Below, piece after piece: positions 15,001 to 27,426 of a DNA stretch of 64,000 nt. A model generated the notes under the pieces. It was not told where the DNA came from. It was given only the letters and a program-made list of their open reading frames with translations, and did not search any database. The stretch covers positions 1 to 64,000 of the forward strand of contig JAUIRK010000227.1 of assembly GCA_030549495.1 (NCBI GenBank), given 5' to 3'. Made by a program: the position numbers and the translations under genes. Numbering within the stretch: position 1 is the first letter of the stretch; each line of letters starts with the position of its first letter. The stretch is from Nectonema munidae. Lineage: Eukaryota; Nematomorpha; Nectonematoida; Nectonematidae.

Positions 15001-18000
15001 TACCATAAACCTTAATAAAACCTTTCCATTTTTCAAAAATTAAAAGTCCTCCTTAGTGAACAATAATTTACTCTTAAAAAAACATTCTCATTTTTCCAAA
15101 ATTAAAAGTCCTCCTTAGTTAACAATACCATAAACCTTAATAAAACATTTCCATTTTTCAAAATTAAAAGTCCTCCTTAGTGAACAATACCATAAACCTT
15201 AAAAAACATTCTCATTTTTCGAAAATTAAAAGTCCTCCTTAGTTAACAATAATTTACTCTTAAAAAAATTCTCATTTTTCCAAAATTAAAAGTCCTCCTT
15301 AGTGAACAATACCATAAACCTTAATAAAACATTTCCATTTTTCAAAAATTAAAAGTCTTCCTTAGTGAACAATACATAAACCTTAATAAAACATTTCCAT
15401 TTTTTCAAAATTAAAAGTCCTCCTTAGTGAACAATAATTTACTCTAAAAAACATTCTCATTTTTCCAAAATTAAAAGTCCTCCTTAGTGAACAATACCAT
15501 AAACCTTAATAAAACATTCCCATTTTTTGAAAATTAAAAGTCCTCCTTAGTTAACAATAATTTACTCTTAAAAAAATTCTCATTTTTCCAAAATTAAAAG
15601 TCTTCCTTAGTGAACAATACCATAAACCTTAATAAAACATTCCCATTTTTCGAAAATTAAACTCCTCCTTAGTGAACAATAATATTCAAAAAACATTCTC
15701 ATTTTTCCAAAATTAAAAGTCCTTCTTAGTGAACAATACCATAAACCTTAATAAAACATTTCCATTTTTCAAAATTAAAAGTCCTCCTTAGTGAACAATA
15801 CATAAACCTTAATAAAAATTTCCATTTTTCAAAAATTAAAGTCCTCCTTAGTGAACAATAATTTACTCTTAAAAAAATTCTCATTTTTCCAAAATTAAAA
15901 GTCCTCCTGAGTTAACAATACCATAAACCTTAATAAAACATTCCCATTTTTCAAAAATTAAAAGTCCTCCTTAGTTAACAATAATTTACTCTTAAAAAAA
16001 TTCTCATTTTTCCAAAATTAAAAGTCTTCTTAGTGAACAATACCATAAACCTTAATAAAACATTTCCATTTTTCCAAAATTAAAAGTCTTCCTTAGTGAA
16101 CAATACCATAAACCTTAATAAAACATTTCCATTTTTCAAAAATTAAAAGTCCTCCTTAGTGAACAATAATTTACTCTTAAAAAACATTCTCATTTTTCCA
16201 AAATTAAAAGTTCTCCTTAGTGAACAATACCATAAACCTTAATAAAACATTTCCATTTTTCGAAAATTAAAAGTCCTCCTTAGTGAACAATAATTTACTC
16301 TTAAAAACATTCTCATTTTTCCAAAATTAAAAGTCCTCCTTAGTGAACAATACCATAAACCTTAATAAAACATTCCCATTTTTCAAAAATTAAAAGTCCT
16401 CCTTAGTGAACAATAATTACCCTTAAAAAACATTCTCATTTTTGCAAAATTAATAGTCCTTCTTAGTGAACAATACCATAAACCTTAATAAAACATTCCC
16501 ATTTTTCAAAAATTAAAAGTTCTCCTTAGTGAACAATACAATTACCCTTAAAAAAATTCCCATTTTTCCAAAATTAAAAGTCCTTCTTAGTGAACAATAC
16601 CATAAACCTTAATAAAACATTCCCATTTTTCAAAAATTAAAAGTTCTCCTTAGTGAACAATACAATTACCCTTAAAAAAATTCTCATTTTTCCAAAATTA
16701 AAAGTCCTCCTTAGTGAACAATAATTTACTCTTAAAAAAACATTTTCATTTTTCCAAAATTAAAAGTCCTCCTTAGTGAACAATACCATTACCCTTAAAA
16801 CATTCTCATTTTTCCAAAATTAAAAGTCCTCCTTAGTTAACAATAATTTACTCTTAAAAAACATTCTCATTTTTCCAAAATTAAAAGTCCTCCTTAGTGA
16901 ACAATACCATAAACCTTAATAAAACATTTCCATTTTTCCAAAATTAAAAGTCTTCCTTAGTGAACAATACCATAAACCTTAATAAAACATTTCCATTTTT
17001 CGAAAATTAAAAGTCCTCCTTAGTGAACAATAATTTACTCTTAAAAAAACATTCTCATTTTTCCAAAATTAAAAGTCCTCCTTAGTGAACAATACCATAA
17101 ACCTTAATAAAACATTCTCATTTTTCCAAAATTAAAAGTCCTCTTTAGTTAACAATAATTTACTCTTAAAAAACATTCTCATTTTTCCAAAATTAAAAGT
17201 CCTCCTTAGTGAACAATACCATAAACCTTAATAAAACATTTCCATTTTTCAAAAATTAAAAGTCTCCTTAGTGAACAATACCATAAACCTTAATAAAAAA
17301 CATTCCCATTTTTCCAAAATTAAAAGTCCTCTTTAGTTAACAATACCATAAACCTTAATAAAACATTTCCATTTTTTGAAAATTAAAAGTCCTCCTTATT
17401 TAACAATAATTTACTCTTAAAAAAATTCTCATTTTTCCAAAATTAAAAGTCTTCCTTAGTGAACAATACCATAAACCTTAATAAAACATTCCCATTTTTT
17501 GAAAATTAAAAGTCCTCCTTATGAACAATAATTTACTCTTAAAAAAATTCTCATTTTTCCAAAATTAAAAGTCTTCCTTAGTGAACAATACCATAAACCT
17601 TAATAAAACATTCCCATTTTTCAAAAATTAAAAGTCCTCCTTAGTGAACAATACCATAAACCTTAATAAAACATTCTCATTTTTCAAAAATTAAAAGTCC
17701 TCCTTAGTGAACAATACAATTACCCTTAAAAAACATTCCCATTTTTCCAAAATTAAAAGTCCTTCTTAGTGAACAATACCATAAACCTTAATAAAACATT
17801 TCCATTTTTCAAAAATTAAAAGTCTTCCTTAGTGAACAATACCATAAACCTTAATAAAACATTTCCATTTTTCGAAAATTAAAAGTCCTCCTTAGTGAAC
17901 AATAATTTACTCTTAAAAAAACCTTTTCATTTTTCCAAAATTAAAAGTCCTTCTTAGTGAACAATACTATAAACCTTAATAAAACATTCTCATTTTTCAA

Positions 18001-21000
18001 AAATTAAAAGTCCTCCTTAGTGAACAATACAATTACCCTTAAAAAACATTATCATTTTTCCAAAATTAAAAGTCCTTCTTACTGAACAAAAATTAAAAGT
18101 CTTCCTTAGTGAACAATACCATAAACCTTAATAAAACATTTCCATTTTTCGAAAATTAAAAGTCCTCCTTAGTGAACAATAATTTACTCTAAAAAACATT
18201 CTCATTTTTGCAAAATTAAAAGTCCTCTTTAGTTAACAATACCATAAACCTTAATAAAACATTCTCATTTTTCCAAAATTAAAAGTCCTCCTTAGTTAAC
18301 AATAATTTATTCTTAAAAAAATTCTCATTTTTCCAAAATTAAAAGTCTTCCTTATTGAACAATACCATAAACCTTAATAAAACATTTCCATTTTTCAAAA
18401 ATTAAAAGTCCTCCTTAGTGAACAATAAAATTACCCTTAAAAAACATTCTCATTTTTCAAAAATTAAAAGTTCTCCTTAGTGAACAATACAATTACCCTT
18501 AAAAAAATTCCGATTTTTCCAAAATTATAAGTCCTCCTTAGTGAACAATACCATAAACCTTAATAAAACATTCCCATTTTTCAAAAATTAAAAGTCCTCC
18601 TTGGTTAACAATAATTTACTCTTAAAAAAATATTCTCATTTTTCCAAAATTAAAAGTCCTCCTTAGTGAACAATACCATAAACCTTAATAAAACATTCCC
18701 ATTTTTCGAAAATTAAACTCCTCCTTAGTGAACAATAATATTCAAAAAACATTCTCATTTTTCCAAAATTAAAAGTCCTCCTTAGTGAACAATACCATAA
18801 ACCTTAATAAAACATTCCCATTTTTCAAAAATTAAAAGTTCTCCTTAGTGAACAATACAATTACCCTTAAAAAACATTCCCATTTTTCCAAAATTAAAAG
18901 TCCTTCTTAGTGAACAATACCATAAACCTTAATAAAACATTCCCATTTTTCAAAAATTAAAAGTCCTCCTTAGTGAACAATACAATTACCCTTAAAAAAC
19001 ATTCTCATTTTTCCAAAATTAAAAGTCATTCTTAGTGAACAATAATTTACTCTTAAAAAACATTTTCATTTTTCCAAAATTAAAAGTCCTCCTTAGTGAA
19101 CAATACCATAAACCTTAATAAAACATTCTCATTTTTCAAAAATTAAAAGTCCTCCTTAGTGAACAATACAATTACCCTTAAAAAACATTATCATTTTTCC
19201 AAAATTAAAAGTCCTTCTTAGTGAACAATACCATAAACCTTAATAAAACATTTCCATTTTTCAAAAATTAAAAGTCTTCCTTAGTGAACAATACCATAAA
19301 CCTTAATAAAACATTTCCATTTTTCAAAAATTAAAAGTCCTCCTTGGTTAACAATAATTTACTCTTAAAAAACATTTTCATTTTTCCAAAATTAAAAGTC
19401 CTCCTTAGTGAACAATACCATAAACCTTAATAAAACATTCTCATTTTTCAAAAATTAAAAGTCCTCCTTAGTGAACAATACAATTACCCTTAAAAAACAT
19501 TATCATTTTTCCAAAATTAAAAGTCCTTCTTAGTGAACAATACCATAAACCTTAATAAAACATTTCCATTTTTCAAAAATTAAAAGTCTTCCTTAGTGAA
19601 CAATACCATAAACCTTAATAAAACATTTCCATTTTTCGAAAATTAAAAGTCCTCCTTAGTGAACAATAATTTACTCTTAAAAAACATTTTCATTTTTCCA
19701 AAATTAAAAGTTCTCCTTAGTGAACAATACCATAAACCTTAATAAAACATTTCCATTTTTCGAAAATTAAAAGTCCTCCTTAGTGAACAATAATTTACTC
19801 TTAAAAACATTCTCATTTTTGCAAAATTAATAGTCCTTCTTAGTGAACAATACCATAAACCTTAATAAAACATTTCCATTTTTCAAAAATTAAAAGTCCT
19901 CCTTAGTGAACAATAATTTACCCTTAAAAAACATTCTCATTTTTGCAAAATTAATAGTCCTTCTTAGTGAACAATACCATAAACCTTAATAAAACATTCC
20001 CATTTTTCAAAAATTAAAAGTTCTCCTTAGTGAACAATACAATTACCCTTAAAAAAATTCCCATTTTTCCAAAATTAAAAGTCCTCCTTAGTGAACAATA
20101 CCATAAACCTTAATAAAACATTTCCATTTTTCAAAAATTAAAAGTCCTCCTTAGTGAACAATACAATTCCTTCTTAGTGAACAATACTATTACTCTTAAA
20201 AAACATTCTCATTTTTCCAAAATTAAAAGTCCTTCTTAGTGAACAATAATTTACTCTTAAAAAACATTTTCATTTTTCCAAAATTAAAAGTCCTCCTTAG
20301 TGAACAATACCATAAACCTTAATAAAACATTTCCATTTTTCAAAAATTAAAAGTCCTTCTTAGTGAACAATAAAATTACCCTTAAAAAACATTCTCATTT
20401 TTCCAAAATTAAAAGTCCTTCTTAGTGAACAATACCATAAACCTTAATAAAACATTTCCATTTTTCAAAAATTAAAAGCCTTCCTTAGTGAACAATACCA
20501 TAAACCTTAATAAAACATTTCCATTTTTCAAAAATTAAAAGTCCTTCTTAGTGAACAATACTATTACCCTTAATAAAACATTTTCATTTTTCCAAAATTA
20601 AAAGTCCTCCTTAGTGAACAATACCATAAACCTTAATAAAACATTCTCATTTTTGCAAAATTAAAAGTCCTCCTTAGTGAACAATACAATTACCCTTAAA
20701 AAACATTATCATTTTTCCAAAATTAAAAGTCCTTCTTAGTGAACAATACCATAAACCTTAATAAAACATTTCCATTTTTCAAAAATTAAAAGTCTTCCTT
20801 AGTGAACAATACCATAAACCTTAATAAAACATTTCCATTTTTCAAAAATTAAAAGTCTTCCTTAGTGAACAATACCATAAACCTTAATAAAACATTTCCA
20901 TTTTTCGAAAATTAAAAGTCCTCCTTAGTGAACAATAATTTACTCTAAAAAACATTCTCATTTTTGCAAAATTAAAAGTCCTCTTTAGTTAACAATACCA

Positions 21001-22080
21001 TAAACCTTAATAAAACATTCTCATTTTTCCGTATTTAAAAGTCCTCCTAAGTGAACAAAAGTTTATTCTTAAAAAAATTCTCATTTTTCCAAAATTAAAA
21101 GTCTTCCTTAGTGAACAATACCATAAACCTTAATAAAACATTTCCATTTTTCAAAAATTAAAAGTCTTCCTTAGTGAACAATACCATAAACCTTAATAAA
21201 ACATTCCCATTTTTCAAAAATTAAAACTCCTCCTTAGTGAACAATAATATTCTTAAAAAACATTCTCATTTTTCCAAAATTAAAAGTCCTCCTTAGTTAA
21301 CAATACCATAAACCTTAATAAAACATTCTCATTTTTCAAAAATTAAAAGTCCTCCTTAGTGAACAATAATTTATTCTTAAAAAAATTCTCATTTTTCCAA
21401 AATTAAAAGTCTTCCTTATTGAACAATACCATAAACCTTAATAAAACATTTCCATTTTTCAAAAATTAAAAGTCCTCCTTAGTGAACAATAATTTACTCT
21501 TAAAAAAAACATTTTCATTTTTCCAAAATTAAAAGTCCTCCTTAGTGAACAATACCATAAACCTTAATAAAACATTCCCATTTTTCAAAAATTAAAAGTC
21601 CTCCTTGGTTAACAATAATTTACTCTTAAAAAATATTCTCATTTTTCCAAAATTAAAAGTCCTCCTTAGTGAACAATACCATAAACCTTAATAAAACATT
21701 TCCATTTTTCAAAAATTAAAAGTCTTCCTTAGTGAACAATACCATAAACCTTAATAAAACATTTCCATTTTTCGAAAATTAAAAGTCCTCCTTAGTGAAC
21801 AATAATTTACTCTAAAAAACATTCTCATTTTTCCAAAATTAAAAGTCCTCCTTAGTGAACAATACCATAAACCTTAATAAAACATTCCCATTTTTCGAAA
21901 ATTAAAAGTCCTCCTTAGTTAACAATAATTTACTCTTAAAAAATATTCTCATTTTTCCAAAATTAAAAGTCCTCCTTAGTGAACAATACCATAAACCTTA
22001 ATAAAACATTTCCATTTTTCAAAAATTAAAAGTCCTCCTTAGTGAACAATACCATAAACCTTAATAAAACATTTCCATTT
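1..22080. repeat. Satellite DNA array with alternating 63-bp and 60-bp monomers
   Basis: The whole stretch is a head-to-tail array with no other sequence in it. Every monomer contains a core of about 30 bp whose conserved part reads AAAATTAAAAGTCCTCCTTA, followed by GTGAACAATA. Monomer A (63 bp) continues CCATAAACCTTAATAAAAC; monomer B (60 bp) continues ATTTACTCTAAAAAACATTC. A and B often alternate, giving a 123-bp dimer, and A-A'-B trimers also recur, where A' carries CCCATTATTTG. From about 13,150 a third type appears that reads ACAATTACCCTTAAAAAAC. By length the array holds about 350 monomers. All frames are closed. A centromeric or pericentromeric role is possible but is only inferred from size and order. 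Confidence 0.97.
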
Positions 22081-22660
22081 TTCCAAAAATTAAAAGTCCT
22101 TCATAGTGAACAATAATTTACTCTTGAAAAAAACATTTTCGATGGGGTTTTCCAAAATCGGTAAAGTCCTCCAGGTTTAGTGAACAATACCAGTAAACCA
22201 TAATATGATATTCTCATCTTTATTAAAAAAATTAAAAGTCCATTCCTTAAGTGATCAATACAAAATTACGCTTTTAAATTAATCATTATCATTTTTCCAA
22301 AATTAAAAGTCCTCCTTAGTGAACAATACGGAGTAAATAAATAATACCGTAATAAAACATTTCATTTTTCAAAAATTAAAAGTCCTCCTTAATGTGAGTT
22401 ACAAGTACCATACATTCCTTCTAAAAAACATTGGGCAATTTTGCAATCAAATTAAATTGATTCCAATTAGTAGAGGACAATATGTTTTCAATGGTTTAGT
22501 TGTTAAAAACATTATAAAAATTAAAAGTCCTCCAGCACAATTATTTACTATTAAAAACTGATTCTCATTTTTCAAACTTAGAAAGTCTTCCTTATTTCAG
22601 GAACAATAATTTAACTTAGTAATTTTTTCATTTTTCCAGAAATCTTCTTAATGAACAATC
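22081..22660. repeat. Degenerate edge of the satellite array
   Basis: Satellite cores are still recognisable about every 60-70 bp, but between and inside them there are many insertions and substitutions that do not occur in the main array. The similarity fades to nothing at about 22,650. Either this is the mutated margin expected of a satellite array or it is a poorly resolved consensus across the array boundary. No gene is visible. Confidence 0.75.
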
Positions 22661-22667
22661 TGAACCT

Positions 22668-23290
22668 CAAAAGACAACATATGTGGGAACTTTAACCAAA
22701 ATTAAAAGTCCTTCCTAATAGCTAAACCAAAGGAGAAAGTCTATTTTTTCAATAAAAAAAATTGTTGTTTTGTTTTTATGACAAAAAGTATTTTCCTTTT
22801 GCTGCTCTTTTGATCCTTTAAACTGTCAAAATAATAATAGTGAAAAACCAAGTCAAGTTTTATTTTACAATAAAACAAAAAGTGGCGTTGATATAATTGA
22901 TAAAAAAGCAAGGGCTTTCAGTTGTAAAAGAAAGTGTAAAAGATGGTCATTTGCTTTCATGTGTAACCTTCTAGATTTGTCTTGCATAAATGCTAATTAT
23001 GTTTATAACAAAATTAATTCAGTTCAATTATCGCATTATTGCTTCTTGGTAAACTTGGGCTTCCAGCTTGTCGATCAACATATAAATAGAAGAATGAAGA
23101 ATCCAAAAAGTTTACAAAAAGACGTGGTTATTTCTTTAGAACTTTGTGGATATTCATGCAAAAAAAGAAAATCAAGGCCCTGTAAAGTTGGTTAAGGCTA
23201 AAAGATGTGAAGTTTGTAGGAATGAAAGAAAATCTCATTCAGCATATAATTTGCAAAAAAGTAAAACGTCTAGTGCACTCTTTATATTTA
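22668..23290 (+). pseudogene. piggyBac-type transposase, C-terminal fragment (DNA transposon fossil)
   Basis: A frame from about 22,668 reads TTYVGTLTKIKSPS, then after two stops FSIKK, then KSGVDIIDKKARAFSCKRK, then KRWSFAFMCNLLDLSCINA. This follows the piggyBac transposase order: a VGT segment, then the conserved GGVD-x-D block, which holds one of the catalytic aspartates, then a Trp-rich helix region. The end, in another frame, has CEVCRNERKS, a remnant of the C-terminal Cys-rich finger. Stops and at least one frame change break it. The N-terminal half, with the first catalytic aspartates, is absent; its place is taken by satellite DNA. No terminal repeats or TTAA duplication could be assigned. 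The family call rests on motif order seen by eye. Confidence 0.72.
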
Positions 23291-24389
23291 ATTTAATTAA
23301 ATTGTCTTTTAAATATAAAATATCTAAATAATTAAAAATTCATAAACACTTTAACTAAATCTTAAATTACTTACAATATTCAAGTTATATTTAAATATAG
23401 TTTTAACACTTTAAAAACACTAAAAATGTTAACCATATAAAAATGGGTAAAAATTACCCATGGTTGTAACCGAGCATAAATTTACGATATACACTAACCG
23501 TTTTGGTCAAACTGCCTGAAGTACACTTAATTTTGTTTGTGTGTACTGTCAGCCTTTTAGGCGTTTTGTCCATTAGGCATTCAGTCTGTTATAGACATAC
23601 AGTCTGTATGCATTGTGTCTTTCAGTCTTTAGGCATATGGTCCCGTTACCCTTGCCAACTATACACATCACAACTCTTCTTTTATCCGAATAACTTTTCA
23701 TAAAATAAAAAATAGTTTTTATCATTTTAAATTTCTAGCATTACTTTTTATTAAAATAATTCCTTTTAAGAAGAAGGTATGTTTGGAGGTAATTTGAAAA
23801 CTCTTACTTATTTCATATTGAGTATTTAAACTTATATGTAAGCAATGAATATGAACATATCTGTTGTACTTCAAAATGGGCTTGTATTATATTTTAATAT
23901 TTTTATTTGAATCCTATTTTTTATATGAAGTAGGTTTCAGCCAGACGATATAAACTATTATATTTTTTTAATTTTTTATTCATCTTGTAAATCAAAAATG
24001 GATAACTTTTTAGTTGATAAATATTTACAATTGAAAAAATATAGCCTGAATGAACAAGTTATTAAATAAATATTTTAATAACATAAGTCCAGTTTAGGTG
24101 TAGTTATTATTTCCCAAACATGCAGATGTGAGTGTTTACTTTTGTACCAAAGTGAGGACAATATCTTTTCTATGAAATGTACTTTGAATTATAAAGTTTT
24201 AATGCATTATAATCTGAGGAGGGCAAGGATGGGCGATCTGCACCCCTCGCTCTTACTATTTATACTCTTTTATATTTTCCTCTTAAAACCTTATTTATTA
24301 GTGAAAGCAATGGTGATTAACTGATTATTGAATGCGCGGAGAAGGAACACTCAGTATTCCATTCCACTGCCAATCGACTTTTTAGATTT
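23291..24389. other. A+T-rich intergenic DNA, no gene seen
   Basis: Short open frames here (for example 23,503-23,703 and 24,142-24,324) have no recognisable domain and look like chance. There is a perfect 8-bp hairpin, ATGGGTAA-AAA-TTACCCAT, at 23,443-23,461. From 23,540 to 23,645 there is a run of loosely repeated words such as TTAGGCATTCAGTCTG. Neither could be tied to an element. Confidence 0.5.
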
Positions 24390-25560
24390 GATTTTATTTA
24401 CAGCAGAACTGCAAATCTCCGTTTTATCAGATATGCTGTAGTAAACAAAAGAGAGCGAGACCAAGAATAGATTTTGAAAATAAGGTGAAGCATGTAAGGC
24501 TTATAGAAAAAGATACATTGAGAAATAAGACTAACTTCAAAAATGTTTAAATGAGGAAAAGTAGGCTGTTGTAAAAAATTAAAATTAATAAAGGTCAAGA
24601 ACTTGATTTGTATTTTATTAAGCTTATTCAAAAGGTTGAAAGAAGAAGAGCATCCGATGTTGCAGTACTTTATATGAGGGCATAGAAAAGCAAAGTAAAG
24701 AATTTTTCTGCTTTTTAAAGGAAGATGATTTTTCATTCCTGACAAAACACCATATTCATTGAGTAATTAGACTTTCAATATGCATAGACCAAGAATAAGT
24801 TTGAGAAAGACACATCGAATTTATCCGTTCTTTTGAAGATATTTTTCAATAGAAAAATCCTGCATTATATTTTAGGAATATGGAATTATATGTATTTACA
24901 TTTATGAATATTGAAATGAAGACAGTTCATAAGACATCAATCGAACACAGCGGTTAAACATTCATTTATATATAAAGTATAGTCAATTTGTTTAAAAAGT
25001 ACTGCATCCTTTGCATAAATGAAACATTCACATTTACATTTGAGAAGAGAGAGTAAACCATTAATATATATTATGAAGAGAAAAGGCCCGAACCTTGAAC
25101 GACTCCTGACGTCACTGGAAATCTTTAGGAGGAGGAATAATTGAAGAAAACAATTTAGGGCCTATATTGCTGAAAAAGCTTGGGAGAAGAAGCTAAAGTG
25201 TTTGAGCGAAAATCTAGACAGATGTATAAGAAGTTCATGATTGATTCTATCAAAAGTTATCGATAAGTCCAGAAAAGTGCAAATAGAAGAAGGTGATGAA
25301 GAAAGAGAATGAACTGGGTTTAGAATAGCTGACTCAGTTCATTCGTTTCGGTAAAAAGCGAAATGATTTTTATCAATAAAAGAGTGCTATGATGAAAAAA
25401 CTTGAATTTTATTCCACATATTTTTTTTAATTTTTACTAAAGTTGGGAATGATGCAAATGGTTCTGAAGCTACACAATGATGTATGATATTTGTTGAATT
25501 TTAAAATAGGTATTACTTTACCAGCTTAAAATGGTTAGAAGATTGCAGTCAGTTTGTCAA
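24390..25560 (-). pseudogene. LINE reverse transcriptase fossil (CR1/Jockey-like)
   Basis: Read on the minus strand, the region gives the ordered landmarks of a non-LTR reverse transcriptase. First comes PTLVKIKKNMWNKIQVF near 25,450, corresponding to the family's LLPT-sK-EK-xxNR segment. Then FLDLSITFDRINHELL near 25,250, corresponding to the LDLSKAFDTVNH motif with the first catalytic Asp. Then GVVQGS and PFLFIIYINGLL near 25,110, the GVPQGS-LGPLLF-IYIN segment. Then FIYAKDAVLFK near 25,030, where the catalytic FADD has decayed to YAKD. The C-terminal region at 24,398-24,745 keeps LPLKSRKILYFAFLCPHIKY and LNKLNKIQIKFL, typical of the domain after the RT. Stops and frame changes interrupt it throughout. 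No endonuclease domain or 5' end is visible. It is old and cannot be active. Confidence 0.75.
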
Positions 25561-26186
25561 TACTTGAAATGTACAAATAGTAAATCGCAACGTTAAAACT
25601 TTTATTAAATATTTGATCAATTTATTTATTGAACTTTTAAATACTTTTTCTTTTAGAAGAAGAAAGTAGAAATATAGGTAACAAAATTTTTCTCTAAACT
25701 TTATATATTTCAATATCACAGAGACAATAATTGGTATTTACACGAATTATCTATTTGATAAATAAAAGTTACAAAAAATATATTCTATAGTCTATTTAAT
25801 ACATAGTTCAATAAGCCATGGTTTCATTTTTTAGATAAGTAAGATGTGTGCACAAACAAAATCAAAAATGGCGTGAAGGTTCCTTCATTTACTCCCCTAT
25901 TTTTGTTTGAATGGATAATAAATAAATAATGCTGTGTGGAGGAATTAATCGTAAATAGAAAGGCTTCTTTATGTTAGCATTGAATTAATACGATTTTTAT
26001 TGTCATCAATCATCTTGAATATTATGTATTCTTTAATCTTGCTAGCCCTGGAAATATTATTTACAGAAATAGAATAACTTTTCATACATAATATGAAGTA
26101 TTTTGGGTTAAAAACTGATCAGACTCTTTATTCAATATGCATAATTTCATTATAGTCTGCAATCGATAAGCACATTCAGTATTGGC
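25561..26186. other. A+T-rich DNA without recognisable features
   Basis: No open frame with a plausible domain, no clear repeat. It separates the LINE fossil from the second satellite block. Confidence 0.5.
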
Positions 26187-27115
26187 ACTGAACAATAATT
26201 TACTCTGAAAAAACATTTTCATTTTTCCAAAATTAAAAGTCCTCATTAGTGAACAATACCATAAACCTTAATAAAACATTCCCATTTTTTGAAAATTAAA
26301 AGTCCTACTTAGTGAACAATAATTTATTCTTAAAAAAACATTTTCATTTTTCCAAAATTAAAAGTCTTCCTTAGTGAACAATACCATAAACCTTAATAAA
26401 ACATTTCCATTTTTCAAAAATTAAAAGTCCTCCTTAGTTAACAATAATTTACTCTTAAAAAATATTCTCATTTTTCCAAAATTAAAAGTCCTCCTTAGTG
26501 AACAATACCATAAACCTTAATAAAACATTTCCATTTTTCGAAAATTAAAAGTTCTCCTTAGTTAAAAATAATTTACTCTTAAAAAATATTCTCATTTTTC
26601 CAAAATTAAAAGTCCTCCTTAGTGAACAATACCATAAACCTTAATAAAACATTTCCATTTTTCAAAAATTAAAAGTCTGGTCCTTAGTGAACAATACCAT
26701 AAACCTTAATAAAACATTTCCATTTTTCAAAAATTAAAAGTCCTCCTTAGTGAACAATAATTTGACTCTTAATAATGTCATTTGCATTCTTTTTATAAAA
26801 ATTTAAAATCTATTTTTCCAAAATTAAAAGTCCTCCTTAGTGAACAATACCATAAACCTTAATAAAACATTTCCATTTTTGAAAAATTAAAAGTCCTCCT
26901 TAGTGAACAATACCATAAACCTTAATAAAACATTTCCATTTTTCGAAAATTAAAAGTCCTCCTTAGTGAACAATAATTTACTCTTTATAAAACATTTCCT
27001 ATATTTTTAAAAATAAAAAGTCATCCTTAGTTGAACAATACAATAAACCTTAATAAAACATTTCTCATTTTTCCAAAATTTAAAAGTCTTCCTTAGTGAA
27101 CAATACCATAATTTT
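26187..27115. repeat. Second block of the 63/60-bp satellite
   Basis: The same A and B monomers as in the main array return here, in the same orientation, for about 15 copies. Most are close to consensus, but 26,690-26,830 and 26,985-27,080 contain altered or extra bases like those at the edge of the main array. The block lies about 3.5 kb beyond the array end. It may be a piece separated by insertion or rearrangement, with the piggyBac and LINE fossils between the two pieces. Confidence 0.93.
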
Positions 27116-27168
27116 AAAGATTGGAAAATAGATGAAAAACTTAAATTTAATAGGCATTGTCAACTTAC

Positions 27169-27231
27169 CAATTTTAATTTCGATATGAGATAGCACCGGT
27201 CTGTGGTTTCTTCATTGTACATTGTTGGCAT
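27169..27231 (-). CDS. Possible first coding exon of an unknown gene
   Basis: On the minus strand an ATG at 27,231 opens 21 codons (MPTMYNEETTDRCYLISKLK then L) and runs directly into GGTAAGTTG, a strong splice-donor match at 27,168. The codons look protein-like for such A+T-rich DNA. The downstream exon would have to lie below 27,100, beyond or inside the second satellite block, and I did not find it. No similarity is recognised. A chance ATG plus donor is quite possible. Confidence 0.15.
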
Positions 27232-27426
27232 ATATATAACGAATAGTATTCGTTAAAATAGCAATGGTGGTATTTTTCAAATTTTTATAATATATGCAAT
27301 GTATTCTGAAAGCCGATAAAATATTGCGAGATAAGAACTCACTGCGTTCGCAAAGGTTCTAGGAATAAAAAAGCAAATTCTACTTCATACCATCTTACAG
27401 CAAAAAGACAGACATCAAATCAACGC

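Noticed and set aside
1-22080. CRISPR array
   Set aside because: The units have no unique spacers: the whole 60-63 bp repeats, and the context is eukaryotic.
1-22080. Telomeric repeat
   Set aside because: The unit is 60-63 bp and lacks a short G-rich telomere word. The TTAG in CCTTAGTG is only part of the longer core.
23443-23461. Terminal repeat of the piggyBac fossil
   Set aside because: The small perfect hairpin lies at a plausible distance, but no matching inverted end or TTAA pair could be found, so I did not assign it.
23503-24324. Small plus-strand genes between the piggyBac and LINE fossils
   Set aside because: The peptides have no domain or signal that I recognise, and the first is built on loosely repeated DNA words.
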